Below are positions 1 to 10,052 of a stretch of 64,000 nt of DNA, in pieces. A program made the translations under genes and the position numbers. Below the pieces are notes generated by a model. That model saw nothing but the letters and a program-made list of their open reading frames with translations, did not search any database and was not told where the DNA came from. The DNA is from Desulfobacterales bacterium (lineage in GTDB: Bacteria; Desulfobacterota; Desulfovibrionia; Desulfovibrionales; Desulfothermaceae), in the NCBI GenBank assembly GCA_027064715.1, contig JAMOPG010000245.1:1-64000 (forward strand), in the 5' to 3' direction. Each line of letters starts with the position of its first letter. The stretch's first letter is position 1.

Positions 1-63
1 TTTTTTTGCATCATATTTTTTTACTAGTTCTTTTAGCTGTCCCCAAAATTCTATTCGAATCAT
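1..63 (-). CDS. 5'-end of a partial CDS (MIRIEFWGQLKELVKKYDAKK...), MoaD/ThiS-like N-terminus, truncated by the window edge
   Basis: Reverse strand ATG at 63 reads open to the window edge for 21 codons. It starts 7 bp after the mazG stop. The N-terminal pattern MIRIEFWGQLKEL resembles MoaD-type beta-grasp proteins, but there is very little sequence. Confidence 0.5.
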   Translation of the reverse strand, partial: MIRIEFWGQLKELVKKYDAKK

Positions 64-69
64 AGTTAA

Positions 70-843
70 TTATTCTTTTATTTTCTTTGCTAGTTCCCAC
101 AACTTGTCCTTTTCTTCTTGAGGCAATGAATAAAAATCAATATTTTTTTCTTTTGCAATCTCAAGCATTTTATTAAATCTTGTAAGAAATTTGTTTATTG
201 ATCTTTGCAGGGCAGAATTTGCCTTTATGTTGTGTCTTCTTCCATATTCAACGAGTGAAAACAAGAGATCTCCAAATTCTTCTTCCATATCTTGGTTAGA
301 ATTTCTTTTTGCTTCTAAAAATTCTTGTAATTCTTTTTTTAATGCTTCTTCTTGTTCTAGATTGTTATTCCATGTAAATCCTAATTTTTCTGCTTTAGAA
401 TGGATCCTATATGCCCTTATAAGAGGGGGAAGGGATTTTGGTATAGAATCTAAAGGATTTTTATCTTTATGATTTTTTTCTGTTCTTTTAATCTTTTCCC
501 AATTATATAAGATTTCTTTTTCCTCTGATATTTTCACATCTCCAAAGACATGGGGATGTCTATTCTTCATTTTTATCACATTTTTTTTAAAAACATCGTT
601 TATTTTTATCTTGTTTTCCTTTTCTAATAGATAAGTAATAAAAAAGAGTAAAAAATATACATCTCCTAGTTCTTCTTCTATCTCATCGTTACTGCCATTT
701 CTTATTGCCTCTACCAATTCAAAGATCTCTTCAATTAAATATTCGCAAAGGGTATCAGGGGTCTGTTTTTTGTCCCATGGACAACCATTGGGACCAAGTA
801 AGATTGAGATAACTTGAAATACTTCCTTTGGATCAAATTTCAT
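70..843 (-). CDS. mazG: Nucleoside triphosphate pyrophosphohydrolase MazG
   Basis: NGCPWDKKQTPDTLCEYLIEEIFELVEAI...EELGDVYFLLFF motif plus a second MazG repeat (EEFGDLLFSLV). Confidence 0.95.
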   Translation of the reverse strand: MKFDPKEVFQVISILLGPNGCPWDKKQTPDTLCEYLIEEIFELVEAIRNGSNDEIEEELGDVYFLLFFITYLLEKENKIKINDVFKKNVIKMKNRHPHVFGDVKISEEKEILYNWEKIKRTEKNHKDKNPLDSIPKSLPPLIRAYRIHSKAEKLGFTWNNNLEQEEALKKELQEFLEAKRNSNQDMEEEFGDLLFSLVEYGRRHNIKANSALQRSINKFLTRFNKMLEIAKEKNIDFYSLPQEEKDKLWELAKKIKE

Positions 844-880
844 AAAAATACTCCTGGAATAAAATTTATTAAGTCACAGA

Positions 881-1441
881 CTATTTATTTAATTCTGGAT
901 GCCTTAGTTTATAAAGAACAGACTTTTCCCATTTATCTTTCAGTCTGTGGGATCTTTCTTTAAATTCTTTTTTTATATCTTCAGGGACCAAATAGATAAG
1001 TCTATCTGCGATCTTCATAACATAAGGAGAGAGCTTAGATTCTGTTAAAATAGGACTTTTAGGATCTAAAGAAAATGTTAAAACAAAAATGATCATGCTA
1101 GATAAGAGCACACCCTTAATAAATCCAAAGACACCGCCACCTAGATTATCTAGCCATCCAAGGGACATGGATTTAAGCATCTCCCTTATAAGGGCCCCAA
1201 TTAAAAACAGGACAACAACTGTTGATAAAAAGAGTATTGCAAATGCTATTATGCCTGAAATTTCTTTATCATGGACAATTTTGACAATATAGGGTGTTAG
1301 ATCTTGATGATATTTTGAAGAAAGGATAAAGGCCAAAACAATTCCCACAATGCCCATTACCTCTTTTACAATTCCCCTCATAAGACCCCTGATAAAGGTT
1401 AGGGATAAGATGATGATTATTATTATATCCAGTTTGTTCAT
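881..1441 (-). CDS. CvpA family membrane protein
   Basis: N-terminal hydrophobic segments, RGLMRGIVKEVMGIVGIVLAFILS and GGGVFGFIKGVLLSS typical of CvpA. Confidence 0.85.
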   Translation of the reverse strand: MNKLDIIIIIILSLTFIRGLMRGIVKEVMGIVGIVLAFILSSKYHQDLTPYIVKIVHDKEISGIIAFAILFLSTVVVLFLIGALIREMLKSMSLGWLDNLGGGVFGFIKGVLLSSMIIFVLTFSLDPKSPILTESKLSPYVMKIADRLIYLVPEDIKKEFKERSHRLKDKWEKSVLYKLRHPELNK

Positions 1442-1623
1442 AAATCACCTCTTCTTAATTGGAATTTTTTCTAAATGATTCACAAATTATCACCACTTTG
1501 TCAAAAGAAAAAAACTATTATTTTTCCCATTAAACTTGATCTTCCCTAACTTGACACCGTTACAATAGATGTTTAATTGTTTACAACTCTAGAGCTTAAA
1601 TAAAATTTTATAAGGAGATAGCC

Positions 1624-1986
1624 ATGAAATATGAGATAAGATTGGTAAAGATAGTAACAGGCGATTTGGTAGTGGGAAAATGGGATGAGAAAGAGGGAAA
1701 ATTAAAGGATCCTGCAGTGATACAGACCATCCCAACACAGCAAGGAATCCAGATGGCAATTATGCCCTTTGGTTTTCCATTTGATTCAGAGATAGAAGGA
1801 GAGATCTCAAAGGATCATATAGTATACTTTTTTAAGCAGATTCCAGAGGAATTGGAGAGCAAATATTTAGAAGCAAGCAGTAATATCTCTCTATCTTCAG
1901 CATCAGATCTGAAGAATTTGGAAAACTTAATGGGTAATAAACAGGGGAAGAAGATAACTAATATATCTGATTTGCTTAAGCCATAA
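1624..1986 (+). CDS. Conserved hypothetical protein, possible LSm-like small beta fold
   Basis: 120-aa ORF with SD (aaggag) upstream; pattern KIVTGDLVVGKWDEK...FPFDSEIEGEISKDHIVYF. Confidence 0.65.
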   Translation: MKYEIRLVKIVTGDLVVGKWDEKEGKLKDPAVIQTIPTQQGIQMAIMPFGFPFDSEIEGEISKDHIVYFFKQIPEELESKYLEASSNISLSSASDLKNLENLMGNKQGKKITNISDLLKP

Positions 1987-1993
1987 TCTTAAA

Positions 1994-2020
1994 TCCCAGG
2001 GTATTTAATTGGCCCTGGGA
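1994..2020 (+). other. Intercistronic hairpin TCCCAGGG-N11-CCCTGGGA
   Basis: Perfect 8-bp inverted repeat read directly, 11 nt before the ATG at 2032; the 3' arm overlaps the purine-rich region upstream of that start. Confidence 0.6.
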
Positions 2021-2031
2021 AAGTAAAAAAC

Positions 2032-4485
2032 ATGAAAGAGCTCCTCCCTCTATTTCAAAATCCATCCCATTATCTTGGATGTGAGCTAAATAGTATACAC
2101 AAGTCAAAGGACATTCCATTAAAATGGTGCCTTGCATTTCCTGATATGTATCCAGTGGGTGTTTCCTATTTTGGACACCAGATACTTTACTCTATCTTAA
2201 ATAAAAGAAAAGATATATGGGCGCAAAGGGTTTATGCCCCATCTAAACAAGTGGCAGAGGTATTAAAAAAACATAAAGTCCCACTTGCCACACTTGAGGG
2301 AGATGATCCTCTGTATGATATGGATATAATTGGTTTTAGTATATGCCATGAGCTTTGTTATACTACTATATTGTATATGCTTGAACTCAGCAATATCCCT
2401 TTTTTTTCTAAAGATAGGGATGAAAAATATCCACTTATCATAGCTGGTGGAGAGGGTGTATTCAACCCATGTCCTATTGAACCCTTTTTTGATATGTTTG
2501 TTATAGGTGATGGGGAAGAGGTTATTTTGGAAATCTCCGATGTGGTGCTTGATGCAAAAAATAAAAGATTGAACAAAGATGAAACGTTAAAAAGTCTTTC
2601 TAAAATTGAGGGTTGTTATGTCCCTTTGTTTGGTAAAAATAAGATAGTAAAAAGAGTCTATAACTCCTTTTCAGAAGGGGATGCACCAATTAAACAGATT
2701 GTGCCATTTGGAAAACCAGTTCATGACAGGTTTGTTGTTGAGATTACTAAAGGTTGCACAAGGGGATGTAGATTTTGTTTCGCAGGTATGGTGAATAGGC
2801 CTGTGAGGGAAAGGGCTATTGATTCTATTAAAAAGGCCTTTACCCAGGGCATAAAAGAAACAGGTTATGAAGATATAGGATTTTTGTCATTAAGTGTTGG
2901 TGATTTTTCTCTGTTGAATGAACTTATTTCTTTTAGTGTTCGTTTTTCATTGGAAAACCATCTCTCTTTATCTTTTCCCTCTCTTAGGGCTGGTAGTTTT
3001 CAGGAACAAATGGTAAATTATTTGGGTATGTTAAAAAAGACAGGACTTACCCTTGCACCAGAGGCAGGAACTCAACGGCTAAGAGATGTTATTAATAAAG
3101 GGATTACAGAAAAAGAGATATTAGATCATGCAAAATGGGCATTTGATAGGGGTTGGGAACACATTAAACTCTATTTTATGATTGGCCTTCCCACAGAGAC
3201 AGAAGAAGATTTAAAGGGAATATTTGGTCTATGTCAAAAGATTTTAGATCTTGCCCCCAAAAAAAAGAGAGTTTTTGTCTCAGCCTCAATCTCTCCCTTT
3301 GTCCCAAAACCCCATACCCCTTTTCAGTGGGAAAGACAAAATTCCTTGGATGAGATAAAGGGAAAAATAAGATATTTAAAAAGGTTATTTAAGAGAAATA
3401 AGAGGCTAAAGCTTTCTTGGCCAATCCTTGAGATGAGTGTAATTGAAGGGGTATTTTCAAGGGGAGATACAGAGCTTTCTGATGCAGTTTTCAATGCATA
3501 TCTCATAGGGGATGTGTTTACTGGATGGAAGGAGCATTTTGATTATTCTCGATGGACACAGGTATTTAAAAAACTTGAAATTGATATAGATAACTATTTA
3601 AAAGAAAGAGATATTTATATTCACCTTCCATGGGATTTTATAGATATAGGAGTTAAGAAAGAATTTTTGCAAAAAGAAAGGGAAAGATCTAGAAAGGCTA
3701 TCCTCACTCCAGATTGTAGGGGAGGAAAGTGCGCTGGATGTGGAGTTTGTGATTTTAAAGAGATTAAACCAATCTTAAATTCTCCTAAAAAAAGGATAGA
3801 ACTCAAAGAAGAAAAAATAGAAAAACCAAAAGAACCTATAGAGAAGTTTGGATATATTTTGTGGTTTGAGAAAAAGGATCAGGCGAGATATTTGTCGCAG
3901 ATAGAGTTGCAAAAGGTTTTAGAAAGGATCTTTAGAAGAGTAGGGCTGCCTTTAGTGTTTTCTCAGGGATATACTCCTCGACCGAAGATCTCCTTTGCAA
4001 GGGCGCTTCCTGTCTCAGTTGAAAGTAGATGTGAGCTGGTATTGATTCAGGTAACAAAAAAGTTAGATCCATCTGTGCTAAAGAGCTTAAATTCTCATTC
4101 AATACCTGGTATTAATTTTTTTAAACTTGAATTTCGAGACAAAGATTTTTCCATCCCCTATTCAAAACAGGAAAAATATCGGATTGAATTTTTCCAAAGT
4201 TTAGATAGAATAAAGTTAGAATCTATAATTAGGAAAATTAATAGTGGTGACATTGTCATATCAAAGAAAGACAAGGAAATAAATTTAAGAGAGATAATTA
4301 GCAATATTGAAATCAAAGAAAATTGCGTGGAGATCTTTTTTAATTGGGAAAAAAAATACTTGAATCCATTAATTGTAGTGAATAAACTCTTTCCACAATT
4401 AACTAATCGAGACTATGTAGTTATAAAACAAGGACAATTTTTTAAGGATGAGGGAACTTATGAGGGAACTAATAGAGAAAGTTAG
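2032..4485 (+). CDS. TIGR03960-type B12-binding-like radical SAM protein fused to a TIGR03936 (DUF2344) C-terminal domain
   Basis: KGCTRGCRFCFAG radical SAM CxxxCxxC; TPDCRGGKCAGCGVCD; C-terminal RYLSQIELQKVLERIFRRVGLPLVFSQGYTPRPKISF. Confidence 0.92.
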   Translation: MKELLPLFQNPSHYLGCELNSIHKSKDIPLKWCLAFPDMYPVGVSYFGHQILYSILNKRKDIWAQRVYAPSKQVAEVLKKHKVPLATLEGDDPLYDMDIIGFSICHELCYTTILYMLELSNIPFFSKDRDEKYPLIIAGGEGVFNPCPIEPFFDMFVIGDGEEVILEISDVVLDAKNKRLNKDETLKSLSKIEGCYVPLFGKNKIVKRVYNSFSEGDAPIKQIVPFGKPVHDRFVVEITKGCTRGCRFCFAGMVNRPVRERAIDSIKKAFTQGIKETGYEDIGFLSLSVGDFSLLNELISFSVRFSLENHLSLSFPSLRAGSFQEQMVNYLGMLKKTGLTLAPEAGTQRLRDVINKGITEKEILDHAKWAFDRGWEHIKLYFMIGLPTETEEDLKGIFGLCQKILDLAPKKKRVFVSASISPFVPKPHTPFQWERQNSLDEIKGKIRYLKRLFKRNKRLKLSWPILEMSVIEGVFSRGDTELSDAVFNAYLIGDVFTGWKEHFDYSRWTQVFKKLEIDIDNYLKERDIYIHLPWDFIDIGVKKEFLQKERERSRKAILTPDCRGGKCAGCGVCDFKEIKPILNSPKKRIELKEEKIEKPKEPIEKFGYILWFEKKDQARYLSQIELQKVLERIFRRVGLPLVFSQGYTPRPKISFARALPVSVESRCELVLIQVTKKLDPSVLKSLNSHSIPGINFFKLEFRDKDFSIPYSKQEKYRIEFFQSLDRIKLESIIRKINSGDIVISKKDKEINLREIISNIEIKENCVEIFFNWEKKYLNPLIVVNKLFPQLTNRDYVVIKQGQFFKDEGTYEGTNRES

Positions 4486-5188
4486 AGAACAAATCAGACA
4501 GGCAAAGCAGATTGCAGTTTTAACAGGTGCTGGGATCTCTGCAGAAAGTGGGGTGCCAACATTTAGGGGAGCTGATGGGTTGTGGAGAAATAAAGACCCG
4601 ATGAAACTTGCTAGTATTCAAGGTTTTTTAGAAAATCCTAAAGAAGTTTGGGAATTTTATAACTGGAGAAGAGAGGTGATAGCTAAGGTCACTTATAATA
4701 AAGGACACAAGGCACTGGTTGAGCTAGAGAAGAAAAAGGAGAATTTTTTATTAATTACACAAAATGTAGATGGTCTTCACTCTCTAGCAGGTAGCAAAAA
4801 GGTATTGGAAATACATGGAAATATCTGGTGGGTCAAGTGCACAAAATGTTATTATAAATATGAAGATAGGACTCCTAATTTGGGAGAGCTACCAACATGT
4901 CCTAAATGTGGAGGTCTGCTTAGGCCTGGGGTTGTTTTTTTTGGCGAACCATTGGACAGCGATATTTTAGATAAGTGCTGTAATTTCTTAAAACATACTG
5001 ATCTTATGTTGATTATAGGCACTTCATCAGTTGTAGAGCCTGCAGCATCTTTGGGTTTTATTGTAAAAAAGGCTGGTGGAGTGTTAGTGGAGATAAATCT
5101 GGAACCCACTCCAAATACGAAATTTATGGATTATGCAATTCACGGAAAGGCTGGGGAGATATTGCCTGGGCTGATTGAAGGACTGTAG
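4460..5188 (+). CDS. cobB: NAD-dependent protein deacylase, Sir2 family
   Basis: TGAGISAESGVPTFRGADGLW, ITQNVDGLHSLAG, HGN, CxxC...CxxC zinc site. The track start is 4448; ATG 4460 has a better-spaced SD (GAGGG). Confidence 0.95.
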   Translation: MRELIEKVREQIRQAKQIAVLTGAGISAESGVPTFRGADGLWRNKDPMKLASIQGFLENPKEVWEFYNWRREVIAKVTYNKGHKALVELEKKKENFLLITQNVDGLHSLAGSKKVLEIHGNIWWVKCTKCYYKYEDRTPNLGELPTCPKCGGLLRPGVVFFGEPLDSDILDKCCNFLKHTDLMLIIGTSSVVEPAASLGFIVKKAGGVLVEINLEPTPNTKFMDYAIHGKAGEILPGLIEGL

Positions 5189-5271
5189 ATGGGGCAATTG
5201 ATTAAGTTATAGACCAGTGGAGTATAATAGTTGGGTTAAATATAAAAAGATTTAAAAGAGGAGATATTGGG

Positions 5272-6441
5272 ATGATAGGAAAAAAAGGAAGATACATGTT
5301 TGCTTCAGAGTCTGTTACTGAAGGACATCCAGATAAAGTTGCTGATAGGATATCTGATGCAATATTGGATGAATTTTTGAAACAAGATCCTGATGCAAGG
5401 GTTGCTTGCGAGACATTGGTTACAACAGGACTTTGTTTTGTTGCAGGAGAGATAAGCAGCAAGGGGGTGGTAGATTATCCTGAAGTAGTAAGGGAGACTG
5501 TAAGGGAAATTGGTTATAGTAGTTCTGATATGGGTTTTGATTGGCGCACCTGTGCAGTTATCTCTTCAATAGACAAACAATCTCCAGATATTGCCATGGG
5601 TGTGAACAGAGAAAGACCAGAAGAACAAGGTGCAGGTGATCAGGGAATGATGTTTGGCTTTGCATGCAAAGAGACTAAGACACTTATGCCCTTACCTATC
5701 TTTCTTGCGCATAAACTCAGTAGAAGGCTAACTTATGTAAGGAAAAAAGGGATCTTAGATTTTTTGAGGCCTGATGGAAAAACTCAAGTTGCAATAGAGT
5801 ATGAGAATGGAAAGCCAATAAGAATAGATAATGTGGTGGTAGCAGCACAGCATGATGAAAATGTAAAATATGAAGATTTAAAGGAGGCTATAATCAAGGA
5901 AGTCATTATGCCATCTTTGCCTGAGGATCTAGTGGATGACAATTTGAGGATTTTCATAAATACCACAGGAAGATTTGTAATTGGCGGGCCAATGGGTGAT
6001 TGTGGAATGACGGGTAGAAAGATCATTCAGGACACATATGGAGGTATGGCATCACATGGTGGTGGTGCATTTTCTGGAAAAGATCCATCAAAAGTGGATA
6101 GGTCTGCAGCATATATGGCCAGATATATTGCAAAAAATATAGTGGCAGCAGACCTTGCTGAAATGTGTGAGGTTCAGATAGCCTATGTAATTGGAGTAGC
6201 AGAACCAGTATCAGTATTGGTGAATACCAATGGAACAGGAGTTGTTAGTGACGAAGCATTGACAAAGGCAATATTAGAGGTCTTTGATTTAAGGCCATAT
6301 TTTATTATTGAAAGACTAAAACTAAAAAGACCAATTTATAAAGAAACATCATGTTACGGCCATTTTGGTAGGGAACATCCTGATTTTACGTGGGAGATGA
6401 CTGATGCTGTAGAAGACTTAAAAACAGCATTAAAATTATAG
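5272..6441 (+). CDS. metK: S-adenosylmethionine synthase
   Basis: [53 protein letters not shown]. Confidence 0.98.
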   Translation: MIGKKGRYMFASESVTEGHPDKVADRISDAILDEFLKQDPDARVACETLVTTGLCFVAGEISSKGVVDYPEVVRETVREIGYSSSDMGFDWRTCAVISSIDKQSPDIAMGVNRERPEEQGAGDQGMMFGFACKETKTLMPLPIFLAHKLSRRLTYVRKKGILDFLRPDGKTQVAIEYENGKPIRIDNVVVAAQHDENVKYEDLKEAIIKEVIMPSLPEDLVDDNLRIFINTTGRFVIGGPMGDCGMTGRKIIQDTYGGMASHGGGAFSGKDPSKVDRSAAYMARYIAKNIVAADLAEMCEVQIAYVIGVAEPVSVLVNTNGTGVVSDEALTKAILEVFDLRPYFIIERLKLKRPIYKETSCYGHFGREHPDFTWEMTDAVEDLKTALKL

Positions 6442-6456
6442 CAAAAGGAAAAGAGT

Positions 6457-7524
6457 ATGAGTGATTTTTTTCCCAATGGGCTCCCTATATTAATAGGCAG
6501 CCTGCCTTTAACAGATCATGACAAGGCAGTTGATCTGGTACTTAAATATTCTCCTTATATCCCCAATTGGGTTCAACTTCCCAAAAATAAATTTGAAGGC
6601 ATGATATCTCAGTTTTTACCTGGCATGCCTGGATACAGAATAGAAGGGGATAAAGAATTTATAGATCAATCTTCTGAAGATTTTTTGAGTGATCTCACAA
6701 CATTTTATGAAAATTACTTAAGTATAACCAGTGGGCAAAAGTCTATTGAAGAAAGTTTCCCTATTGAGAAACAGAGGCTGCTAGGGCTTTATCATCTAAT
6801 TGATAGGCTTAGACAGCTTAAAAACTTAGATGAGATTGTTGCAATAAAGGGCCAGATAACTGGACCAATTACCTTTGCCACAAGTGTTAAAGATAAAGAC
6901 GGTAGGGCTATTTTTTATGATGAACAGCTGAAAGACATGGCAGTTAAGCACCTATTAATGAGTGCAATGTATCAGGCAAAGGTGCTATCAGAGTTTAATA
7001 AAAAGATAATAATATTTTTAGATGAGCCTGCATTAGCTGGATTTGGATCCACTGAATTTTTAAGCATAAGTAGGGATGATGTCCTTTCTGCGTTTTCAGA
7101 AATAATCAATGGGCTTCATGAGATGGATGTATTAGTTGGAGTCCATGTGTGTGCAAATACTGATTGGTCTTTGGTGATCGACTCAGGGGCTGATATCTTG
7201 AATTTTGATGCATATTCCTATTTTGATAAGTTAATGCTGTATAAAGAAAATCTAAGGGATTTTTTAGAAAATGGGAATTATATTGCATGGGGCATTGTGC
7301 CAACAGAGGCTGAGTTAATAGAAAAAGAGAGTTTTGAGTCCCTTTGTAAAATATTTGATGCCCAGATTAAAGAGGCAGCAGAGGCCTTTGGTTGCACAAA
7401 AGACAAACTCTTATCCCAAATATTTATTACACCTAGTTGTGGGTGTGGCTCTCTGAGTTTTGAGCTTGCTGAAAAGGTATTGGACTTTAACCTCAGAATG
7501 TATGAAAAATATAGGTTAAGCTAA
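6457..7524 (+). CDS. Short cobalamin-independent methionine synthase-like (MetE/UroD fold) protein
   Basis: 355 aa, GVHVCANTDW and TPSCGCGSLS (putative zinc His/Cys/Cys), FLDEPALAGFG; 15 bp downstream of metK. Confidence 0.8.
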   Translation: MSDFFPNGLPILIGSLPLTDHDKAVDLVLKYSPYIPNWVQLPKNKFEGMISQFLPGMPGYRIEGDKEFIDQSSEDFLSDLTTFYENYLSITSGQKSIEESFPIEKQRLLGLYHLIDRLRQLKNLDEIVAIKGQITGPITFATSVKDKDGRAIFYDEQLKDMAVKHLLMSAMYQAKVLSEFNKKIIIFLDEPALAGFGSTEFLSISRDDVLSAFSEIINGLHEMDVLVGVHVCANTDWSLVIDSGADILNFDAYSYFDKLMLYKENLRDFLENGNYIAWGIVPTEAELIEKESFESLCKIFDAQIKEAAEAFGCTKDKLLSQIFITPSCGCGSLSFELAEKVLDFNLRMYEKYRLS

Positions 7525-7531
7525 TAAGATA

Positions 7532-7565
7532 GGGGGGCGCTCAGGCTCAAGCAAGCGCCTCCCCC
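7532..7565. terminator. GC-rich hairpin between convergent genes
   Basis: ggggggcgct...agcgcctccccc, about 10-bp stem with one bulged nt, in an AT-rich intergenic region between convergent CDSs. Confidence 0.5.
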
Positions 7566-7577
7566 ATGCCTGTAACA

Positions 7578-8270
7578 TTATTCCCGTGGCCAAGGGGTGC
7601 ATTTTCTACAAGGGGCATATCCATTATAAAAAGCCTCAAATAATGAGTGGAAATAGACCTTGTTTTTCCAATAGATCTTTTTTACAGAATTACATGTGGG
7701 AACATGAAATCTCTTATCATGTAAATTTCCAATATACAATTGGTTAGCAATATCTAAAGTTAATATCTTTTTCCAAAAACCCCTTCTTTGGATCATGGCC
7801 TCTCTTTGTGCTAGTAATAAGATTGCAGCTATATAGGGTTCAATATCTTTATGGGGAAAATAAAAGGCATATCCTTTTTTAATTAGAAATTCATTCAAAA
7901 ATGTGCCATCAGGAAGATAAACATATGCCACTAATCTTTTGTATCTGTCGTAAGTAAGACCTTTTCTTTTTATAATTACATATTTTCTTCCTATTAATTT
8001 GATCAAATATCTTTTCGCCTTTTTGGCAAAGTATTGACTTTTGACATTTGGTTCATGTGAAATTTCAGGGGTATCGATCCCTTTTAATCTTATAACTTTT
8101 TTGTTTTTTAAAACAAAGGTGTCTCCATCTATGACCCAAACGACTTTGATGGGTCTTTCAATAAAGGACTCTTTTGAGCTACCTAGGCTAGATACAAAAA
8201 ATAAAATATAAAGGGACAGGGAGAGAAAAATGATTTTTTTTCCTGTCCCCAACAGTTTATTATAGATCAT
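7578..8270 (-). CDS. Secreted thermonuclease-like (SNase) protein with C-terminal Ada-like Zn module
   Basis: N-terminal hydrophobic signal; [45 protein letters not shown]-terminal [12 protein letters not shown]...[11 protein letters not shown]. Confidence 0.9.
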   Translation of the reverse strand: MIYNKLLGTGKKIIFLSLSLYILFFVSSLGSSKESFIERPIKVVWVIDGDTFVLKNKKVIRLKGIDTPEISHEPNVKSQYFAKKAKRYLIKLIGRKYVIIKRKGLTYDRYKRLVAYVYLPDGTFLNEFLIKKGYAFYFPHKDIEPYIAAILLLAQREAMIQRRGFWKKILTLDIANQLYIGNLHDKRFHVPTCNSVKKIYWKNKVYFHSLFEAFYNGYAPCRKCTPWPRE

Positions 8271-10014
8271 AAAATGCCTTTAAGATCTGACTTCTTGATG
8301 GATGTTTTAATTTTCTTAATGCCTTTGCCTCAATCTGTCTTATCCTTTCCCTGGTTACATTAAAGAGTTTTCCAACCTCTTCCAATGTGTGGTCAGATTT
8401 TTCTCCAATACCAAATCTCTTTCTGATTACCTGCTCTTCTCTTGGTGTCAATTCTGAAAGGATTTTATTTATTTGCTCTTCCAGTTTTGAATGAACAATC
8501 TTTTCTGCTGGTGCCACTGCCTTTTTATCTTCTATGAAATCACCAAGACTAGAATCTTCTTCATCACCAATAGGTGTTTCAAGGGATATTGGTTCTTTAG
8601 CAATCCTTAAAATCTTTTTCACTTTGTCAACAGGATAATCCATCCTTTCAGCAATCTCTTCAGGAAGCGGCTCTCTCCCTAGTTCTTGCACTAAATATCT
8701 TGAAGTCCTAATAAGTTTATTAATTGTTTCTATCATGTGCACAGGGATTCTAATGGTTCGGGCTTGATCAGCAATAGCCCTGGTTATTGCCTGTCTTATC
8801 CACCATGTGGCATATGTGGAAAATTTATAACCCCTTTGATATTCAAATTTATCCACAGCCTTCATAAGTCCAATATTTCCTTCCTGGATCAGATCTAAAA
8901 ATTGTAATCCCCGATTTATATATTTTTTTGCAATGCTGACAACAAGACGAAGATTTGCCCTGATAAGCTCCTGTTTTGCCTTGATGGCATATTCATTTCC
9001 ATGTTTCATTCTCCACAGGATGTCTTCTAACTCATTGACATCGTGGCAGCAATTTTCCTCTAACCGTTTTAAGATTTCTACTTTACTTGTGAGCATTTCT
9101 TTGAAGGAAAATAGCTCTTCTATTGTCATTCCCAATTCTTCAGCAGCCACAATAGGCTTGATTTCTCTATTGTCTAGTTTTCTAAATAACTCTTCTATTT
9201 CTGCTTGTGTCTTTCCCACTGAAATTATATAAGCAGAATAATCCCGTCTACAATTGTTCATTTGACGCACATAATCTTCAATATGTTCGATTACCTGATC
9301 TACTAGTTTTTTTTCTAATTTAATGGCACGTAGCCTTTCTACTATCTCTTGTTTAAATTCTAGAAATCTTTTGGCCAGCGCTGCAGTTCTTTTTTCTAAT
9401 GTACATAGCTGGTCTAATTTTTTATAAAGATGAGATTTCTTTTTATAAATCTGTTTTATTTCCTCTAAAAGGGTAATAACCCTTTGCCGCTGGTTCATCT
9501 CTTCTTCTGTAGGATCATCTTCTTCTATTGTCTTAACCACATCTTTTAGTTTTATTGCACCTTTTTTGAGTTCTTCCCCCACATTGATGAGATATTCAAT
9601 TGCAACAGGGACTTCGGCGAATGAATAAAGTACTTCAAGTTCTCCTTCTTCAATCTTTTTTGCAATTCTGACCTCACCTTCCCTATCCAAAAGAGGTACA
9701 AGGCCCATCTCATAGAGATACATCCTAACAGGGTCTGAGCTTTTAGCAGTTTCTTCAAGATCTTTATCCTCTATATCTTCTATTTCTTCAAAATCCAATT
9801 CAATGTTTTTGACCACTTCCATTTTTTTGTTTGTTTTATCATCAATTATGGTAATATCGAGTTGTTGAAACAGTGATATAATTTCTTCTATTTGAGCAGG
9901 GTCATTTACATCAGGTGGCAGGGCTTCATTTAATTCGCTAAATGTCAGATAGCCCCTTTCTTTGCCCTTTGCAATAATTGCTTTGATTTGTTGGATTTCT
10001 TTTATGCTTTTCAT
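8260..10014 (-). CDS. rpoD: RNA polymerase primary sigma factor
   Basis: [56 protein letters not shown] and region 4.2 [27 protein letters not shown]. Confidence 0.98.
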   Translation of the reverse strand: MKSIKEIQQIKAIIAKGKERGYLTFSELNEALPPDVNDPAQIEEIISLFQQLDITIIDDKTNKKMEVVKNIELDFEEIEDIEDKDLEETAKSSDPVRMYLYEMGLVPLLDREGEVRIAKKIEEGELEVLYSFAEVPVAIEYLINVGEELKKGAIKLKDVVKTIEEDDPTEEEMNQRQRVITLLEEIKQIYKKKSHLYKKLDQLCTLEKRTAALAKRFLEFKQEIVERLRAIKLEKKLVDQVIEHIEDYVRQMNNCRRDYSAYIISVGKTQAEIEELFRKLDNREIKPIVAAEELGMTIEELFSFKEMLTSKVEILKRLEENCCHDVNELEDILWRMKHGNEYAIKAKQELIRANLRLVVSIAKKYINRGLQFLDLIQEGNIGLMKAVDKFEYQRGYKFSTYATWWIRQAITRAIADQARTIRIPVHMIETINKLIRTSRYLVQELGREPLPEEIAERMDYPVDKVKKILRIAKEPISLETPIGDEEDSSLGDFIEDKKAVAPAEKIVHSKLEEQINKILSELTPREEQVIRKRFGIGEKSDHTLEEVGKLFNVTRERIRQIEAKALRKLKHPSRSQILKAFYDL

Positions 10015-10052
10015 TTTCCCCCCTTTGATTTTAAATTAAGGGAATTTTGAAA

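Noticed and set aside
5189-5271. SAM-responsive riboswitch upstream of metK
   Set aside because: The intergenic stretch is only 83 bp and shows no SAM riboswitch core motifs.
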